Positions 15,447 to 24,991 are shown, counted from the first letter of the stretch. The stretch: DNA of 64,000 bases from an uncultured Prevotellaceae bacterium (GCA_900313235.1 OMQN01000004.1:1-64000), one strand, 5' to 3'. A program made the numbers and translations. Notes: a model not told the origin generated them from the letters alone.

Positions 15447-16049
15447 CTATTTCTTGTAGAGCACAGGGTTGGTTGCCGGGTCGTTGTACATCTTCATTTG
15501 GCGGTATACCTTCATATACTTGCGACCAGCCTCGATGTCTTCCAACAGTTGGTCGATAGCCGTAGAGAGGTCTACCTGTTGCTCTAACAGCACGTCGAGT
15601 TTGGTCTGACAGCGCTGCACATGCTCAGCATCGGCATCGTTACGCTCAGTCTGCTCCTTCATATGCCATATCTTCAGTGCCAAAATACTCAGACGGTCAA
15701 TAGCCCATGCCGGACTCTCTGTATTCAGTCGGGCATCAGTCTGTGGCTTCACGTCGGCATATACCTTGCGGAAATAGGTGTCGACCTCTTCAACCAAGTC
15801 TGTACGGTCTTGATTGGAACGATCAATCCGGCGTTTCAATCCCAGCGCTTCAGCGGGATCTATATGTGGATCACGGATAATATCTTCCAAATGCCACTGC
15901 ACGGTATCTATCCAGCATTTCAGGTAGAGGCTATACTCTATCGTATCACGCTCGTAAGGATTGTTGATGGGAGTATCCACGTCGTCCTTCAAGTGATAGT
16001 CACGGATGGCCTGATTGAATATTTTGTTGGCTTTTTCTGTGAATGTCAT
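15447..16049 (-). CDS. DUF4254 family protein
   Basis: 200-residue protein, largely alpha-helical by composition, beginning MTFTEKANKIFNQAIRDYHL. Conserved-looking blocks include IEYSLYLKCWIDTVQWHLED, LKRRIDRSNQDRTDLVEEVD and the central RLNTESPAWAIDRLSILALK, which fit the DUF4254 family usually found beside glycosyltransferase family 9 genes in Bacteroidetes. Biochemical function is unknown. The start ATG at 16049 is used because a reading from 16136 would include the promoter; the -7 box lies 26 nt upstream of this ATG. It heads a leftward DUF4254-GT9-rubredoxin unit divergent from the pseudouridine synthase gene. Confidence 0.85.
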   Translation of the reverse strand: MTFTEKANKIFNQAIRDYHLKDDVDTPINNPYERDTIEYSLYLKCWIDTVQWHLEDIIRDPHIDPAEALGLKRRIDRSNQDRTDLVEEVDTYFRKVYADVKPQTDARLNTESPAWAIDRLSILALKIWHMKEQTERNDADAEHVQRCQTKLDVLLEQQVDLSTAIDQLLEDIEAGRKYMKVYRQMKMYNDPATNPVLYKK

Positions 16050-16074
16050 AGCGTTTATCAATTTGTTTATTCTG

Positions 16075-16082
16075 CAAAGATA
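16075..16082 (-). promoter_or_regulatory. -7 box for the DUF4254-GT9-rubredoxin unit
   Basis: TATCTTTG on the minus strand (16082-16075). The -33 position 20 nt upstream is TGCG, a weak match. Confidence 0.6.
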
Positions 16083-16151
16083 CAATAAATAAATGATAAC
16101 ACCGCATTTTTCGGAAAATATTTTTGTTATCATCAAGTAATTTCAAGATGA

Positions 16152-16183
16152 TTTGGTCATGTTCGCGGTTTTTTGTATCTTTG
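16152..16183 (+). promoter_or_regulatory. Promoter for the RluA-family / Dabb / helicase unit
   Basis: TTTG at 16152-16155, 20-nt spacer, TATCTTTG at 16176-16183: a full consensus match. It lies only 13 nt before ATG 16197. Confidence 0.88.
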
Positions 16184-16196
16184 CAAAACGAACTTG

Positions 16197-17525
16197 ATGA
16201 ACATACACCCACTCCATAACTCGACATTAGAACGGCCACTGCGGTTCACCTATCCGTTCTGCTACGAACCTCACCCCTTGTGCTGCGAGGCAGCAGCAGA
16301 GGTGCAACAATACATAGCGGAACATGAGGAGATACGCACTGATGCCGACCGTGGCAAAATGTTTGGAGTACTGGTGGTAAGTCTGCCCACGTCCGTCTCC
16401 GGGAAAGAGGGAGATCTGGCTTTTCTGGCTGCCTACAGTGGACTGCTGGCCGGCCGCAATGACTGGTCGTACTTCGTACCTCCTGTCTACGATGCCCAAC
16501 AACCCGATGGACACTTCAAGACTACAGAGCACGAGATATCCGCAAAGGGTGGCGACAAGGAGATGTCGCAGGAGTTGCAGTTATGGCTGTTTCATCAATA
16601 CCAGCTACTCAATGCTCATGGCGAGAAAAAAGACCTGGTAGCCATTTGGCAGTCATACTACACTCGTGAGAAGCTGCGCCGCAAATTTCCACTGCCACCA
16701 GGAGGTACGGGCGACTGTTGTGCCCCCAAATTGCTGCAGTATGCCTATCAGAAGGGGCTACACCCTGTCTGCATGGCTGAATTCTGGTGGGGAGCGCCCA
16801 CCAAAGAGGAGGTGCGCCAACACTTGAACTACTATCCGGCCTGTCGCGGCAAGTGCAAACCCATTCTGACATGGATGTTACAAGGGCTCGACGTCGACCC
16901 CAACCCAGAACTATTAGGTTTTCAACACATGGAGATACCAGTTGTCTACGAGGATGATGCACTGCTTGTGGTCAACAAACCCAGCGGCATGCTGTCGGTG
17001 CCCGGACGCATAGAGGACTACAGCGTGGAAGCGGTCATGCGCGAACGTTATCCCGACAGCATAGTAGTCCACCGGCTGGACATGGGAACCAGCGGTCTGC
17101 TTATCGTTGCCAAAAACGGGGAGTCATACCGCATCCTACAACAGCAGTTCATCCGCCATGAAGTAAAAAAGAAATACGCCGCCCTGTTGGAGCATTCCGG
17201 AGAGGGCTCAGGGAGTATCTGTCTGCCCATGCGTCCAGATCCGATGAATCGTCCCCGCCAGGTGGTGGATATGAATCACGGCAAGCGCGCCGCCACCCGC
17301 TATGAGTTCATCGGCAACAGATTGGTGGCACTATGGCCGGAAACGGGACGTACCCACCAGCTACGCATCCACTGCGCCCACCCAGACGGACTAGCAAACC
17401 CCATTGTTGGCGATGAACTATATGGCACACGTGGTCAGCGGCTCTGTTTGCATGCTGCCGAGATCTGGTTCCGGCATCCGGTCTCAGGTAGCGAGATGCA
17501 TATCACCTCCGAAATACCCTTTTAA
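16197..17525 (+). CDS. RluA-family pseudouridine synthase with Cys-rich N-terminal domain
   Basis: 442-residue protein. The C-terminal half (about 240-442) is an RluA-type catalytic domain: VVYEDDALLVVNKPSGMLSV, VHRLDMGTSGLLIVAKNGES with catalytic Asp295, and PETGRTHQLRIHCAHPDG. No S4 domain is present. Instead, the first about 230 residues form a separate domain with conserved-looking cysteines (GGTGDCCAPKLLQYAYQKGL, PVCMAEFWWGAP, YYPACRGKCKPIL), possibly metal-binding. The substrate RNA is unknown. ATG 16197 is chosen because an upstream in-frame ATG (16173) lies inside the promoter. The resulting 5' leader is only a few nucleotides. Dabb and helicase genes follow in the same direction. Confidence 0.87.
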   Translation: MNIHPLHNSTLERPLRFTYPFCYEPHPLCCEAAAEVQQYIAEHEEIRTDADRGKMFGVLVVSLPTSVSGKEGDLAFLAAYSGLLAGRNDWSYFVPPVYDAQQPDGHFKTTEHEISAKGGDKEMSQELQLWLFHQYQLLNAHGEKKDLVAIWQSYYTREKLRRKFPLPPGGTGDCCAPKLLQYAYQKGLHPVCMAEFWWGAPTKEEVRQHLNYYPACRGKCKPILTWMLQGLDVDPNPELLGFQHMEIPVVYEDDALLVVNKPSGMLSVPGRIEDYSVEAVMRERYPDSIVVHRLDMGTSGLLIVAKNGESYRILQQQFIRHEVKKKYAALLEHSGEGSGSICLPMRPDPMNRPRQVVDMNHGKRAATRYEFIGNRLVALWPETGRTHQLRIHCAHPDGLANPIVGDELYGTRGQRLCLHAAEIWFRHPVSGSEMHITSEIPF

Positions 17526-17546
17526 TTATTTAAAAAAATTATCATT

Positions 17547-17852
17547 ATGGTTAAGCACATTATTCTTTGGACATTGAAGTCCGAACTGAGTGAGGAAGAG
17601 AAGATGACCGTCAAGGCTGGCATCAAAGAAGGCCTGGAAGGTCTTGTAGGTAAGGTCCCCGGACTCATCGATGCAAAGGTACACATCGATGGTCGTCTGG
17701 CATCATCGAATGCGGACGTCATGCTCGACAGCACCCTAGAGAGCGAAGAGGCGCTGAAGGGTTATGCCGTACACCCGGCACATGTGGCAGTGGCCAACGG
17801 TAAGGTACGCCCCTACACCGCACAGCGTAGCTGTCTGGACTTCGAAATCTAA
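17547..17852 (+). CDS. Dabb (stress-responsive alpha/beta barrel) domain protein
   Basis: 101-residue single-domain protein: MVKHIILWTLKSELSEEEKM, then VPGLIDAKVHIDG, and a C-terminal strand before LDFEI. The opening VKHI(I/V)LW and the pattern HPAHVAVAN identify the Dabb family (dimeric ferredoxin-like barrel). Members are small stress-linked or polyketide-cyclase-related proteins; no catalytic role can be assigned here. It lies 21 nt after the pseudouridine synthase gene and 17 nt before the helicase gene, so all three are probably one transcript. Confidence 0.87.
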   Translation: MVKHIILWTLKSELSEEEKMTVKAGIKEGLEGLVGKVPGLIDAKVHIDGRLASSNADVMLDSTLESEEALKGYAVHPAHVAVANGKVRPYTAQRSCLDFEI

Positions 17853-17869
17853 CAAACTTACTGATCAAC

Positions 17870-19792
17870 GTGCAGACATCACCCATTCAGGCACTGCAAC
17901 AGCAACGGCTCTTATTGCAGTTAGAGTACGAGACAGAGAAAGAGACTTTCCGCCAACAGACCCAGCAGACGGGTATTGCGCGGAAGGTCAAACGCGGTGA
18001 TGCCTGGTGGCCCGTGAAAGTCAGCAAGAGCTACTACAACTCACTGAACCAGCTGGCTGTCGAACTGGTACGTACGACCGACAACGACATTGAGCATAAC
18101 TTTGAGTTCGGCCGACCGGTATCGTTCTTTCACATGGATGACGGTTCTACCGTCATCAAACACTTTCGACAGACGGGCACTGTCAGCTATGTCGACGGCG
18201 ACCGCATGGTGGTGACAGTCCCCGACGGGTTCCCCATCATCGATTTGCAGAACGCCGCCCGACTTGGTGTACAGCTCTCTTTCGACGAAACCAGTTATCG
18301 GCTGATGATGGAAGCTCTCGACCGTGCCATCAAGGGCAAGGGGCGTCTGGGCGAGCTACGCGACCTTTTCTACACTCCTTCCAGAACTTCTTCCTCCTCG
18401 TCTTCGGGGAAGTCGGGCGCAGTCTCTACATTCGTTTTTCCTCCCATGCACTTCCCCTACCTGAACGCCACACAGGAGAATGCTGTCAACATGGTGCTAA
18501 GGGCCAAGGATGTAGCAATCGTTCATGGGCCCCCAGGAACAGGAAAGACTACCACCCTTGTAGAAGCTATCCGTGAGACGCTGATGCGCGAGAGCCAGGT
18601 ATTGGTATGTGCACAGAGCAATATGGCCGTCGACTGGATATCTGAAAAGCTCGTCGACCGCGGCATCAATGTGCTACGCATTGGCAATCCCACGCGTGTC
18701 AATGACAAGATGCTGTCGTTCACCTACGAGCGACGTTTCGAAGCCCACCCAGACTATCCGCACCTATGGGCTATTCGCAAGGCCATTCGCGACTTGCGCA
18801 ACCACCGCAAACGAGGCGACGAGAAATACCACCAGAAACTGGAGAGTCTGAAGAGTCGCGCCACGGAGTTGGAGATACGCATCAACAACGAGCTCTTTGG
18901 CGAGGCACGCGTCATCGCCTCGACACTGGTCAGTTCGGCCAACCGACAATTGGACGGTCAGAAGTTTGGCACCTTGTTTATCGACGAGGCGGCACAGGCA
19001 CTGGAAGCTGCCTGCTGGATACCCATGCGGCGCGTCAGCCGTGTCGTCCTGGCGGGTGACCACTGCCAGTTGCCCCCGACCGTCAAGAGCATTGCAGCCC
19101 TGAAGGCCGGACTGGGTAAGACGCTGATGGAGCGCATTGTCGAGACACACCCCGAAGCCGTCACACTGCTCAAGGTGCAATACCGCATGAACGATGACAT
19201 CATGCGCTTCTCCAGCAACTACTTTTACGATGGACAGGTAGAGAGTGCGCCAGAAGTAAAATATCGCAGCATTCTCGACCTGGACACCCCGATGACATGG
19301 ATTGATACGTCACAACTGGAGCTGCCTGCCGACAGCGACGTCTCGTTTAAGGAAGAGTTTGTTGGCGAAAGCTTTGGGCGCATCAACAAGGCCGAGGCAG
19401 AGGTGACGCTACTAGCGCTACAGCACTATTTCAATCAGATTGGCAAACAGCGCTTATTGGACGAACGCATCGACGTTGGCATCATCTCGCCCTATCGTGC
19501 TCAGGTGCAGTATCTGCGCCACCTGCTGATGAAGCGTGAGTTTTTCAAGCCCTTCCGCAGATATATTAGTGTCAACACCGTCGACGGTTTCCAAGGACAG
19601 GAGCGCGACATCATCGTCATCTCTATGGTGCGCTCCAACGACGATGGCCAGATTGGTTTCCTGCGCGACCTGCGCCGAATGAATGTCGCCATCACCCGTG
19701 CCCGCATGAAACTCATCATCTTAGGAGACGTCCCCACCTTGACACGTCATCCTTTTTACCACCAGTTGTGGCAGTATATTGACAATTTATAA
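17870..19792 (+). CDS. SF1 (Upf1/IGHMBP2-like) DNA/RNA helicase
   Basis: 640-residue superfamily 1B helicase, start GTG 17870. An N-terminal coiled-coil and OB-like region (about 1-190) ends in a serine run (RTSSSSSSGKSG). Helicase motifs follow in order: Q-motif LNATQENAV; Walker A VHGPPGTGKTTTL (about 217-229); VLVCAQSNMAVDWISEKL; Walker B DEAAQALEAACWIP; LAGDHCQLPPTV; LKVQYRMNDDIM; ISPYRAQVQYL; and VNTVDGFQGQERDIIVISMV with TRARMKLIILGD. It should unwind nucleic acid 5' to 3' using ATP; biological target unknown. Residues 90-96 (DDGSTVI) are encoded by a perfect 8-bp palindrome at 18137-18157. Confidence 0.92.
   Translation: MQTSPIQALQQQRLLLQLEYETEKETFRQQTQQTGIARKVKRGDAWWPVKVSKSYYNSLNQLAVELVRTTDNDIEHNFEFGRPVSFFHMDDGSTVIKHFRQTGTVSYVDGDRMVVTVPDGFPIIDLQNAARLGVQLSFDETSYRLMMEALDRAIKGKGRLGELRDLFYTPSRTSSSSSSGKSGAVSTFVFPPMHFPYLNATQENAVNMVLRAKDVAIVHGPPGTGKTTTLVEAIRETLMRESQVLVCAQSNMAVDWISEKLVDRGINVLRIGNPTRVNDKMLSFTYERRFEAHPDYPHLWAIRKAIRDLRNHRKRGDEKYHQKLESLKSRATELEIRINNELFGEARVIASTLVSSANRQLDGQKFGTLFIDEAAQALEAACWIPMRRVSRVVLAGDHCQLPPTVKSIAALKAGLGKTLMERIVETHPEAVTLLKVQYRMNDDIMRFSSNYFYDGQVESAPEVKYRSILDLDTPMTWIDTSQLELPADSDVSFKEEFVGESFGRINKAEAEVTLLALQHYFNQIGKQRLLDERIDVGIISPYRAQVQYLRHLLMKREFFKPFRRYISVNTVDGFQGQERDIIVISMVRSNDDGQIGFLRDLRRMNVAITRARMKLIILGDVPTLTRHPFYHQLWQYIDNL
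18137..18157 (+). repeat. In-frame palindrome in the helicase gene (REP-like geometry)
   Basis: GATGACGG (18137-18144) pairs perfectly with CCGTCATC (18150-18157), loop TTCTA; same 21-nt size and GGT-TCx codon phase as the argB palindrome. Confidence 0.45.
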
Positions 19793-19801
19793 GGGTATTT
19801 A

Positions 19802-19833
19802 TTTGTGTGTTTAAGTTTTTTGCAGTAAATTTG
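19802..19833 (+). promoter_or_regulatory. Promoter for the GNAT gene
   Basis: TTTG 19802-19805, 20-nt spacer, TAAATTTG 19826-19833; complete consensus, 23 nt before ATG 19857. Confidence 0.88.
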
Positions 19834-19856
19834 CATGCTGAAAAGGAAAAAATGCC

Positions 19857-20999
19857 ATGAGCAAGATTGAAATCAAACCAGTGACTACCCGTCAGGAACT
19901 GCAACAGTTCGTGCAGTTCTACTACGACCTATATCGCAACAACGACTGTGCCGTACCCTACTTGTACAGTGAAGAGATGTCGACGCTACGACACGACAAG
20001 AACACCTCTTTTGAATGCTGTGAATCCCAGTACTTTATGGCCTTTAAAGATGGGCAACTGGTAGGGCGTGTTGCTGCCATCATCAACAACCGAGCCAACG
20101 AACGCTGGGACCGCAAGCAAGTACGCTTCAGCTGGTTTGACTTTGTGGATGACCAAGAGGTCAGTACTGCCCTGCTGCAGGCTGTCGAGGGCTGGGGCCG
20201 TTCCAAGGGGATGACAGAGATTGCCGGTCCGTTAGGCTTCATCGATACCGACCGTGAGGGCATGTTGGTGGATGGTTTCGACAAACTCTCCACCATGTAC
20301 ATCAACTACAACCATCCCTACTATCCGCAACACATGGAACAGATGGAGGGCTACGAGAAAGCCAACGACTGGGTGGAGTTGCGCGTCAAGGTTCCTGAGG
20401 TAGTACCCGAGAAATTTGCCAAGATTACCGAGATGGTACGCAAGCGCTACGGACTGCGTGTCCATAAGTTCTCACGCAAAGAACTGATTGACGGCGGCTG
20501 GGGTAAGCGCATCTTCGACCTGCTCAACGAGACCTATAAGGATCTTTATGGCTTCAGCCAACTGTCCGACCACCAGATAGGTCAACTGGTCAACGACTAT
20601 ATCAAGATTGCCGACCTCAACCTCGTGACAGGTGTCATGGATGGCGACAAACTGGTAGGTTTCGGTATCACTTTTCCCTCGTTCTCCCGCGCGCTGCAGA
20701 AGACACACGATGGTCGCTTCCTCCCCTTTGGTTGGTGGCACCTGCTAAAGATACTGAAATGGCACAAGACGGACACCGTAGACTTGTTACTCATTGGCGT
20801 ACTGCCCGAATACCGCAGCAAGGGTGCCAATGCGCTCATCTTCGACGATCTCATCCGCCAATTCCAGCGCTACGGCTTCGACTGGGCAGAGACGGGTCCA
20901 CAGATGGAGACCAACGAGGGTGTGCTATCGCAGTGGCAGTACTTAGAGTCCACGCAACATCGGCGCCATCGTTGTTATCGTAAAGAACTGAAAGGTTAA
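19857..20999 (+). CDS. GNAT-superfamily acetyltransferase-like protein
   Basis: 380-residue protein. The N-terminal part ([20 protein letters not shown]..., [16 protein letters not shown]) and the C-terminal part ([16 protein letters not shown]..., [20 protein letters not shown]) each look like a GNAT fold. The second has the acetyl-CoA-binding Arg-x-x-Gly-type segment PEYRSKGAN. Bacteroidetes homologues are annotated only as GNAT or hypothetical; the acceptor is unknown. It has its own consensus promoter. Its stop codon overlaps the stop codon of the convergent acyl-CoA synthetase gene within TTAA (20996-20999). Confidence 0.8.
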   Translation: MSKIEIKPVTTRQELQQFVQFYYDLYRNNDCAVPYLYSEEMSTLRHDKNTSFECCESQYFMAFKDGQLVGRVAAIINNRANERWDRKQVRFSWFDFVDDQEVSTALLQAVEGWGRSKGMTEIAGPLGFIDTDREGMLVDGFDKLSTMYINYNHPYYPQHMEQMEGYEKANDWVELRVKVPEVVPEKFAKITEMVRKRYGLRVHKFSRKELIDGGWGKRIFDLLNETYKDLYGFSQLSDHQIGQLVNDYIKIADLNLVTGVMDGDKLVGFGITFPSFSRALQKTHDGRFLPFGWWHLLKILKWHKTDTVDLLLIGVLPEYRSKGANALIFDDLIRQFQRYGFDWAETGPQMETNEGVLSQWQYLESTQHRRHRCYRKELKG

Positions 21000-22717
21000 A
21001 CGACTTCGATACCTTGTTTCTTACAAAGTTCCAGACTCATCTCCTTGAGTTTGAACTTCTGGATTTTGCCCGAACCCGTCAGCGGGAACTGGTCAATGAA
21101 GAACACGTACTTAGGAATCTTGTAGCGAGCTATCTTACCACGGCAGAACAGCTGTACATCCTCTGCCGTCATTGTGGCACCCTCTTCCAGAATAATGAAA
21201 GCGCCCACGGCCTCACCGTATTTCTTGGAAGGAACGGCAGCCACCTGAACATCACGAATGCCAGGCATGTGATAGAGGAACTCCTCTATCTCGCGTGGAT
21301 AGATATTCTCACCACCACGGATAATCATATCCTTGATACGTCCGGTAATCTTATAGAAGCCCTGCTCGTCCTTGACACCCAGGTCACCAGAATGCAGATA
21401 GCCGTTCTTGTCAATGACCTCGGCGGTTGCTGTGGGGTTCTTATAGTAGCCCTTCATCACGTTGAAGCCCTTGCAGCACATTTCGCCCTGAACACCCACG
21501 GGACATTCCTCGCCAGTCTCTGGGTCAAGCACCTTGACATCGACAAACGGGAAATCGCGACCTACAGTGGTACAACGCTGCTCGAAGGTATCGTTCAGAC
21601 AGGTCTGTGTCATGCCGGGCGATGATTCTGTCAAGCCGTACACGCTGGTAATGGTCATAAACATCTTTTCCGACACCTGCTTCATCAGTTCCACAGGACA
21701 GAGCGAACCTGCCATGATACCGGTGCGCAGACAGCTAAGGTCGAACATATCGAACATCGGGTGGTTTAGCTCGGCAATAAACATGGTAGGAACACCATAG
21801 ACAGCAGTACACCGCTCTTTATGAATAGAGGCCAGCACAACTAGCGGGTCAAACTTCTCAACCATCACCTCCGTGCATCCGTGTGTCAGACAGTTCATCG
21901 TGGCCAGCACCACACCAAAGCAATGGAACAGGGGCACACAGACGCAGAGTTTGTCGTCAGCCGTAAAGCCCATATTCTCACCAGTGAAGTAGCCATCGTT
22001 GGCAATACCATAGTGCGTCAGCATGACCCCCTTGGGAAATCCCGTGGTACCGCTGGTATACTGCATGTTACAGACATCGTAGCAGGTCACGTTCTTCTTC
22101 ATCTCGTTCAGCGTATCGTCCTCTATATTCTGTCCCAGCAAGAGCAGTTCGGCGGTATTATACATACCTCGATATTTCTCCATGCCAATATATACCACAC
22201 TCTTCAAGAAGGGGAAACGCTCACTGTTCAGGTGACCACGCTCACAGGTTTTCAACTCAGGTAGCATGGTGTAGGTCATGTCAACATAGTTACAGTCCCA
22301 CGTACCATCAGTGATGCAGAGCACCTCCATGTCAGAGTCCTTACAGAGATATTCCAACTCGTTCTGTTTATAGTTGGTATTCACTGTTACCAACACGGCA
22401 CCGATCTTGGCGGTGGCATAGAGGAACGTCAGCCAGTCGGGCACATTAGTCGCCCAGATACCCACGTTAGACCCCTTCTTCACACCAATGCTAATCAAGC
22501 CCTTGGCCAGATTGTCCACACGCTGGTTGAACGTGCTCCACGTAAAGCGCAGGTTACGGTCCGAATAGACGATATATTCCTTGTCAGGTGTAGTCTCAGC
22601 CCAGTATTCCAGCCATTCGCCCAACGTTCTTTCCCACAGTTTATAACCCTCCGAACCAGTCTCAGCAGGGTATGTTCTGTCGGGCAACGGACGGCCCGCC
22701 ATATCAAGTTTTGCCAT
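20996..22717 (-). CDS. AMP-forming acyl-CoA synthetase
   Basis: 573-residue ANL-superfamily adenylating enzyme. The signature [18 protein letters not shown] (P-loop, about 200-217), [37 protein letters not shown] then [20 protein letters not shown], and the catalytic C-terminal Lys in [15 protein letters not shown] are all present. It resembles medium/long-chain fatty-acyl-CoA ligases, activating a carboxylic acid as acyl-AMP then acyl-CoA. The upstream XRE-cupin gene, 52 nt away on the same strand, is a probable ligand-sensing regulator of the pair, an arrangement common in Bacteroidales. Length is normal and nothing is truncated. The true acyl substrate is not determined. Confidence 0.92.
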   Translation of the reverse strand: MAKLDMAGRPLPDRTYPAETGSEGYKLWERTLGEWLEYWAETTPDKEYIVYSDRNLRFTWSTFNQRVDNLAKGLISIGVKKGSNVGIWATNVPDWLTFLYATAKIGAVLVTVNTNYKQNELEYLCKDSDMEVLCITDGTWDCNYVDMTYTMLPELKTCERGHLNSERFPFLKSVVYIGMEKYRGMYNTAELLLLGQNIEDDTLNEMKKNVTCYDVCNMQYTSGTTGFPKGVMLTHYGIANDGYFTGENMGFTADDKLCVCVPLFHCFGVVLATMNCLTHGCTEVMVEKFDPLVVLASIHKERCTAVYGVPTMFIAELNHPMFDMFDLSCLRTGIMAGSLCPVELMKQVSEKMFMTITSVYGLTESSPGMTQTCLNDTFEQRCTTVGRDFPFVDVKVLDPETGEECPVGVQGEMCCKGFNVMKGYYKNPTATAEVIDKNGYLHSGDLGVKDEQGFYKITGRIKDMIIRGGENIYPREIEEFLYHMPGIRDVQVAAVPSKKYGEAVGAFIILEEGATMTAEDVQLFCRGKIARYKIPKYVFFIDQFPLTGSGKIQKFKLKEMSLELCKKQGIEVV

Positions 22718-22731
22718 TTTTTTACTTTTTT

Positions 22732-22765
22732 CGTTTCTCGTTATTACGTTGTCACGTTACGACGA
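22732..22765. repeat. 7-bp-period repeat (CGTTATT type) between XRE-cupin and synthetase genes
   Basis: CGTTTCT, CGTTATT, ACGTTGT, CACGTTA, then CGACGAC; reverse-complement relative of the motif at 921-958. Confidence 0.6.
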
Positions 22766-22769
22766 CTAT

Positions 22770-23354
22770 TTAGAACGGAATATAAACCACTGCAAGAATC
22801 TTCGCACTCTTCGCAGGCGCACCATGCACGTGGTGCTTGACGATAGAGTCATAGAAGATGCTGTCACCCTCTTTCAGCAAATAGGTCTCCTTGCCATAGA
22901 CAATCTCTACCTCACCCTGCATCACATAGATAAACTCCTCACCCTCGTGTGCTGAGAGTTGGAAGTCGGGATTCTCCTCCGGATTGATGTCGATGATGAA
23001 TGGTTCCATGTGACGGCCAGCCTTCTGCTGTGCCAACGGATGATACTCCATGTGTTTACGAGCATCGGTAGCACCGTTGGAGAAACTGATGCTGCTGTCA
23101 CGTTCCCTGTCTTCTGCGCGGCACACAACAGGACCCAGGGCATCGTTGTCGTCCATAAAAGTTCCCAGTCGCACTCCCAAAGCACGCGCAATCTTAATCA
23201 GCGGGCCCAACGAAGGCATCGTCTGGCCGCTTTCAATGGAAGATATCTGGTCTGTCGTAAGACCACTACTTTCTGCTATTTCCTCTAAGGAGAGGTTCTT
23301 GGATTCCCTGATTCCTTTAATCTTGGATCCTACAAAACTATTATTATTGGACAT
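22770..23354 (-). CDS. XRE-family transcriptional regulator with cupin domain
   Basis: 194-residue regulator. An N-terminal helix-turn-helix (about residues 8-66: IKGIRESKNLSLEEIAESSG, TTDQISSIESGQTMPSLGPL) is joined to a C-terminal cupin barrel (about 110-190: EPFIIDINPEENPDFQLSAH, GEEFIYVMQGEVEIVYGKET, DSIFYDSIVKHHVHG) with the metal-type His residues. This is the MppR/SutR-like architecture, sensing a small ligand in the cupin and binding DNA near its own promoter. It is transcribed with, and probably controls, the downstream acyl-CoA synthetase gene. Confidence 0.9.
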   Translation of the reverse strand: MSNNNSFVGSKIKGIRESKNLSLEEIAESSGLTTDQISSIESGQTMPSLGPLIKIARALGVRLGTFMDDNDALGPVVCRAEDRERDSSISFSNGATDARKHMEYHPLAQQKAGRHMEPFIIDINPEENPDFQLSAHEGEEFIYVMQGEVEIVYGKETYLLKEGDSIFYDSIVKHHVHGAPAKSAKILAVVYIPF

Positions 23355-23408
23355 ACCTTATTAAATATAACACAGGAGACATATACCCCGTGTCGTCAAT
23401 ATTGGGCG

Positions 23409-23440
23409 CAAAGTTACGATATTTTTCTCATTCCGCCAAT
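23409..23440 (-). promoter_or_regulatory. Promoter for the XRE-cupin / acyl-CoA synthetase unit
   Basis: Minus strand: ATTG (23440-23437), 20-nt spacer, TAACTTTG (23416-23409). Confidence 0.78.
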
Positions 23441-23519
23441 TATTTTTCAATATTTCACTAAAAAATTAAAAAGAATGACAATTTGACAGGTTTGCATATA
23501 ACAATCCCTACCCTTGTCC

Positions 23520-23555
23520 AAGCAGGTGTATTATGTTACAACAGGGCACCTGCTT
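23520..23555. promoter_or_regulatory. Inverted repeat upstream of the fimbrial cluster
   Basis: AAGCAGGTG (23520-23528) and CACCTGCTT (23547-23555), separated by 18 nt. It could be a regulator site or a hairpin in an upstream-started leader. The remaining 23441-23722 is AT-rich without a gene. Confidence 0.5.
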
Positions 23556-23670
23556 ACTATTATTACCAGTTCTGTTAATTCGCATTAACATATCCAACAT
23601 ACTTGGTAAATTATTGTTAAATGTATAATATTAATAGGTATAGTATGTACCATTATTAAGAAAAATTGTC

Positions 23671-23678
23671 TAATTTTG
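23671..23678 (+). promoter_or_regulatory. -7 box for the fimbrial / giant-adhesin cluster
   Basis: TAATTTTG followed by C, 45 nt before ATG 23723. No good TTTG lies at the standard -33 distance, which suggests dependence on an activator. Confidence 0.55.
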
Positions 23679-23722
23679 CAATACTTGTCGAAAAGTATTA
23701 ACAATCAATCAGAAAACTGTAG

Positions 23723-24991
23723 ATGTATAAAGCAGTAATACATATAATAAAAGTAGCATCCATTACCTTACTGTTGGTGTGCCACGTGTTAGCTGTCAGA
23801 GGCCAACAACCATTCCACATGACAATAGGTAACAACTTGCTATACGACGCTACGCTGACGCCCAATCTCCGTATCGGCATTAGGCTCGCAGAGCACTGGT
23901 CGGCAGGACTTACCGCAGGGTACCGGCCTTGGCCTACCGATGACGAGACCAATACCAAGTGGCGGCATCTGCTGCTTTCTCCCGACGTCCGGTACTGGTT
24001 CAAGGGGGTAAACACGGGACATTTCATCGGGGGCAACCTCATATACGCCCACTACAACATAGCTAATGTAGATCCCATCATCTACAATGCAGCTAAAGAT
24101 ATTCGACGTCAGGGAGACCTTGGCGCCGTTGGTGCTTTTTATGGATACTCGTGGCCATTGGGGCGTTATTGGAACATCGAGGCACAGATAGGAGCCGCTG
24201 TGGCTTACACCAAATATTCGGCTTATGCCTGCGGACATTGTGGCAGGAAACTGAAGGACGACAGCAAGGTGCTTTTGTTGCCACAGGCTGCTCTGTCGGT
24301 GGTTTACAACATACCGGGACGTCCGCGCAAACAGTTGGAGGAGCCACAGATTATCGTCTCGGAACCTATCATAGAGCCGCAGCCCGAGCAGCCAGTAACA
24401 CCTACTCCCGAACCCGTCATCGAAGAACCCGTCGTGGCGGAGAAGAAAGTGGAGCCCGTACCTGTTGTCCCCAAAGTCAGAGACACTCTGTATGTTCACT
24501 TCCCTTGGAGCAAGAGCGTGCTTAGCGAAGACTTCCGTGAGAACCGCGAGACCCTGCAGCGCATCATTGATGTCACCCGCGAGTCGGCAAGCAATGGCAA
24601 CATGACCATCAAGAAGATACAGATTGTGGGTCTGGCATCTGTAGAGGGTAACACAGCATATAACGAGCAACTGGCCCATAACCGTGCCTTAGCCCTGAAA
24701 GAATATGTACAGCAGCGCGTAAACCTGCCCGACGAGAAATTCGAGATTGTCGGTGGCGGCGAAGCATGGGAGTGGTTCCGCAAGCAGTTGGTGGAGAATG
24801 TCGACAAGCGCCCTGACCTGAAGCGCGCTATCGAAATCATCGACACTGCCCCCAATGTCAACAACCGCAAGTGGCGCCTGCACGTCATGAACCACGGACA
24901 AACATGGGAGTACATCCGTCGCAACATCCTGAAGAATCAGCGTAACTCTGGCTACATCATCGTCTACTACGAAGACGACGAAAAGCAGTAA
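23723..24991 (+). CDS. DUF3575 / OmpA-like outer-membrane protein of a fimbrial locus
   Basis: 422-residue exported protein. A signal sequence (about 1-28) is followed by a DUF3575 domain (NLLYDATLTPNLRIGIRLAE at about 38-57, up to about 195, ending in repeated outer-membrane-type strands). Then comes a proline-rich linker (about 205-255, EPIIEPQPEQPVTPTPEPVI) and an OmpA-like C-terminal domain (VHFPWSKSVLSEDFRENRET, VGLASVEGNTAYNEQLAHNR). Such proteins head fimbrial loci in Bacteroides and Prevotella and probably anchor to peptidoglycan or the outer membrane as an assembly platform. The linker-plus-OmpA layout fits that. It is first in the large rightward cluster; the Mfa1-like gene follows 56 nt later. 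Confidence 0.82.
   Translation: MYKAVIHIIKVASITLLLVCHVLAVRGQQPFHMTIGNNLLYDATLTPNLRIGIRLAEHWSAGLTAGYRPWPTDDETNTKWRHLLLSPDVRYWFKGVNTGHFIGGNLIYAHYNIANVDPIIYNAAKDIRRQGDLGAVGAFYGYSWPLGRYWNIEAQIGAAVAYTKYSAYACGHCGRKLKDDSKVLLLPQAALSVVYNIPGRPRKQLEEPQIIVSEPIIEPQPEQPVTPTPEPVIEEPVVAEKKVEPVPVVPKVRDTLYVHFPWSKSVLSEDFRENRETLQRIIDVTRESASNGNMTIKKIQIVGLASVEGNTAYNEQLAHNRALALKEYVQQRVNLPDEKFEIVGGGEAWEWFRKQLVENVDKRPDLKRAIEIIDTAPNVNNRKWRLHVMNHGQTWEYIRRNILKNQRNSGYIIVYYEDDEKQ

Noticed and set aside
18224..18240. GGG-TTC-CCC stretch in the helicase gene as a further REP-like copy
   Set aside because: Only a 3-bp stem; the encoded PDGFPI fits the surrounding domain without an insertion.
23441..23722. Invertible promoter for the fimbrial cluster
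   Set aside because: Only a 9-bp inverted repeat 18 nt apart is present and no recombinase gene is adjacent; arms are too short and close for a typical invertible segment.
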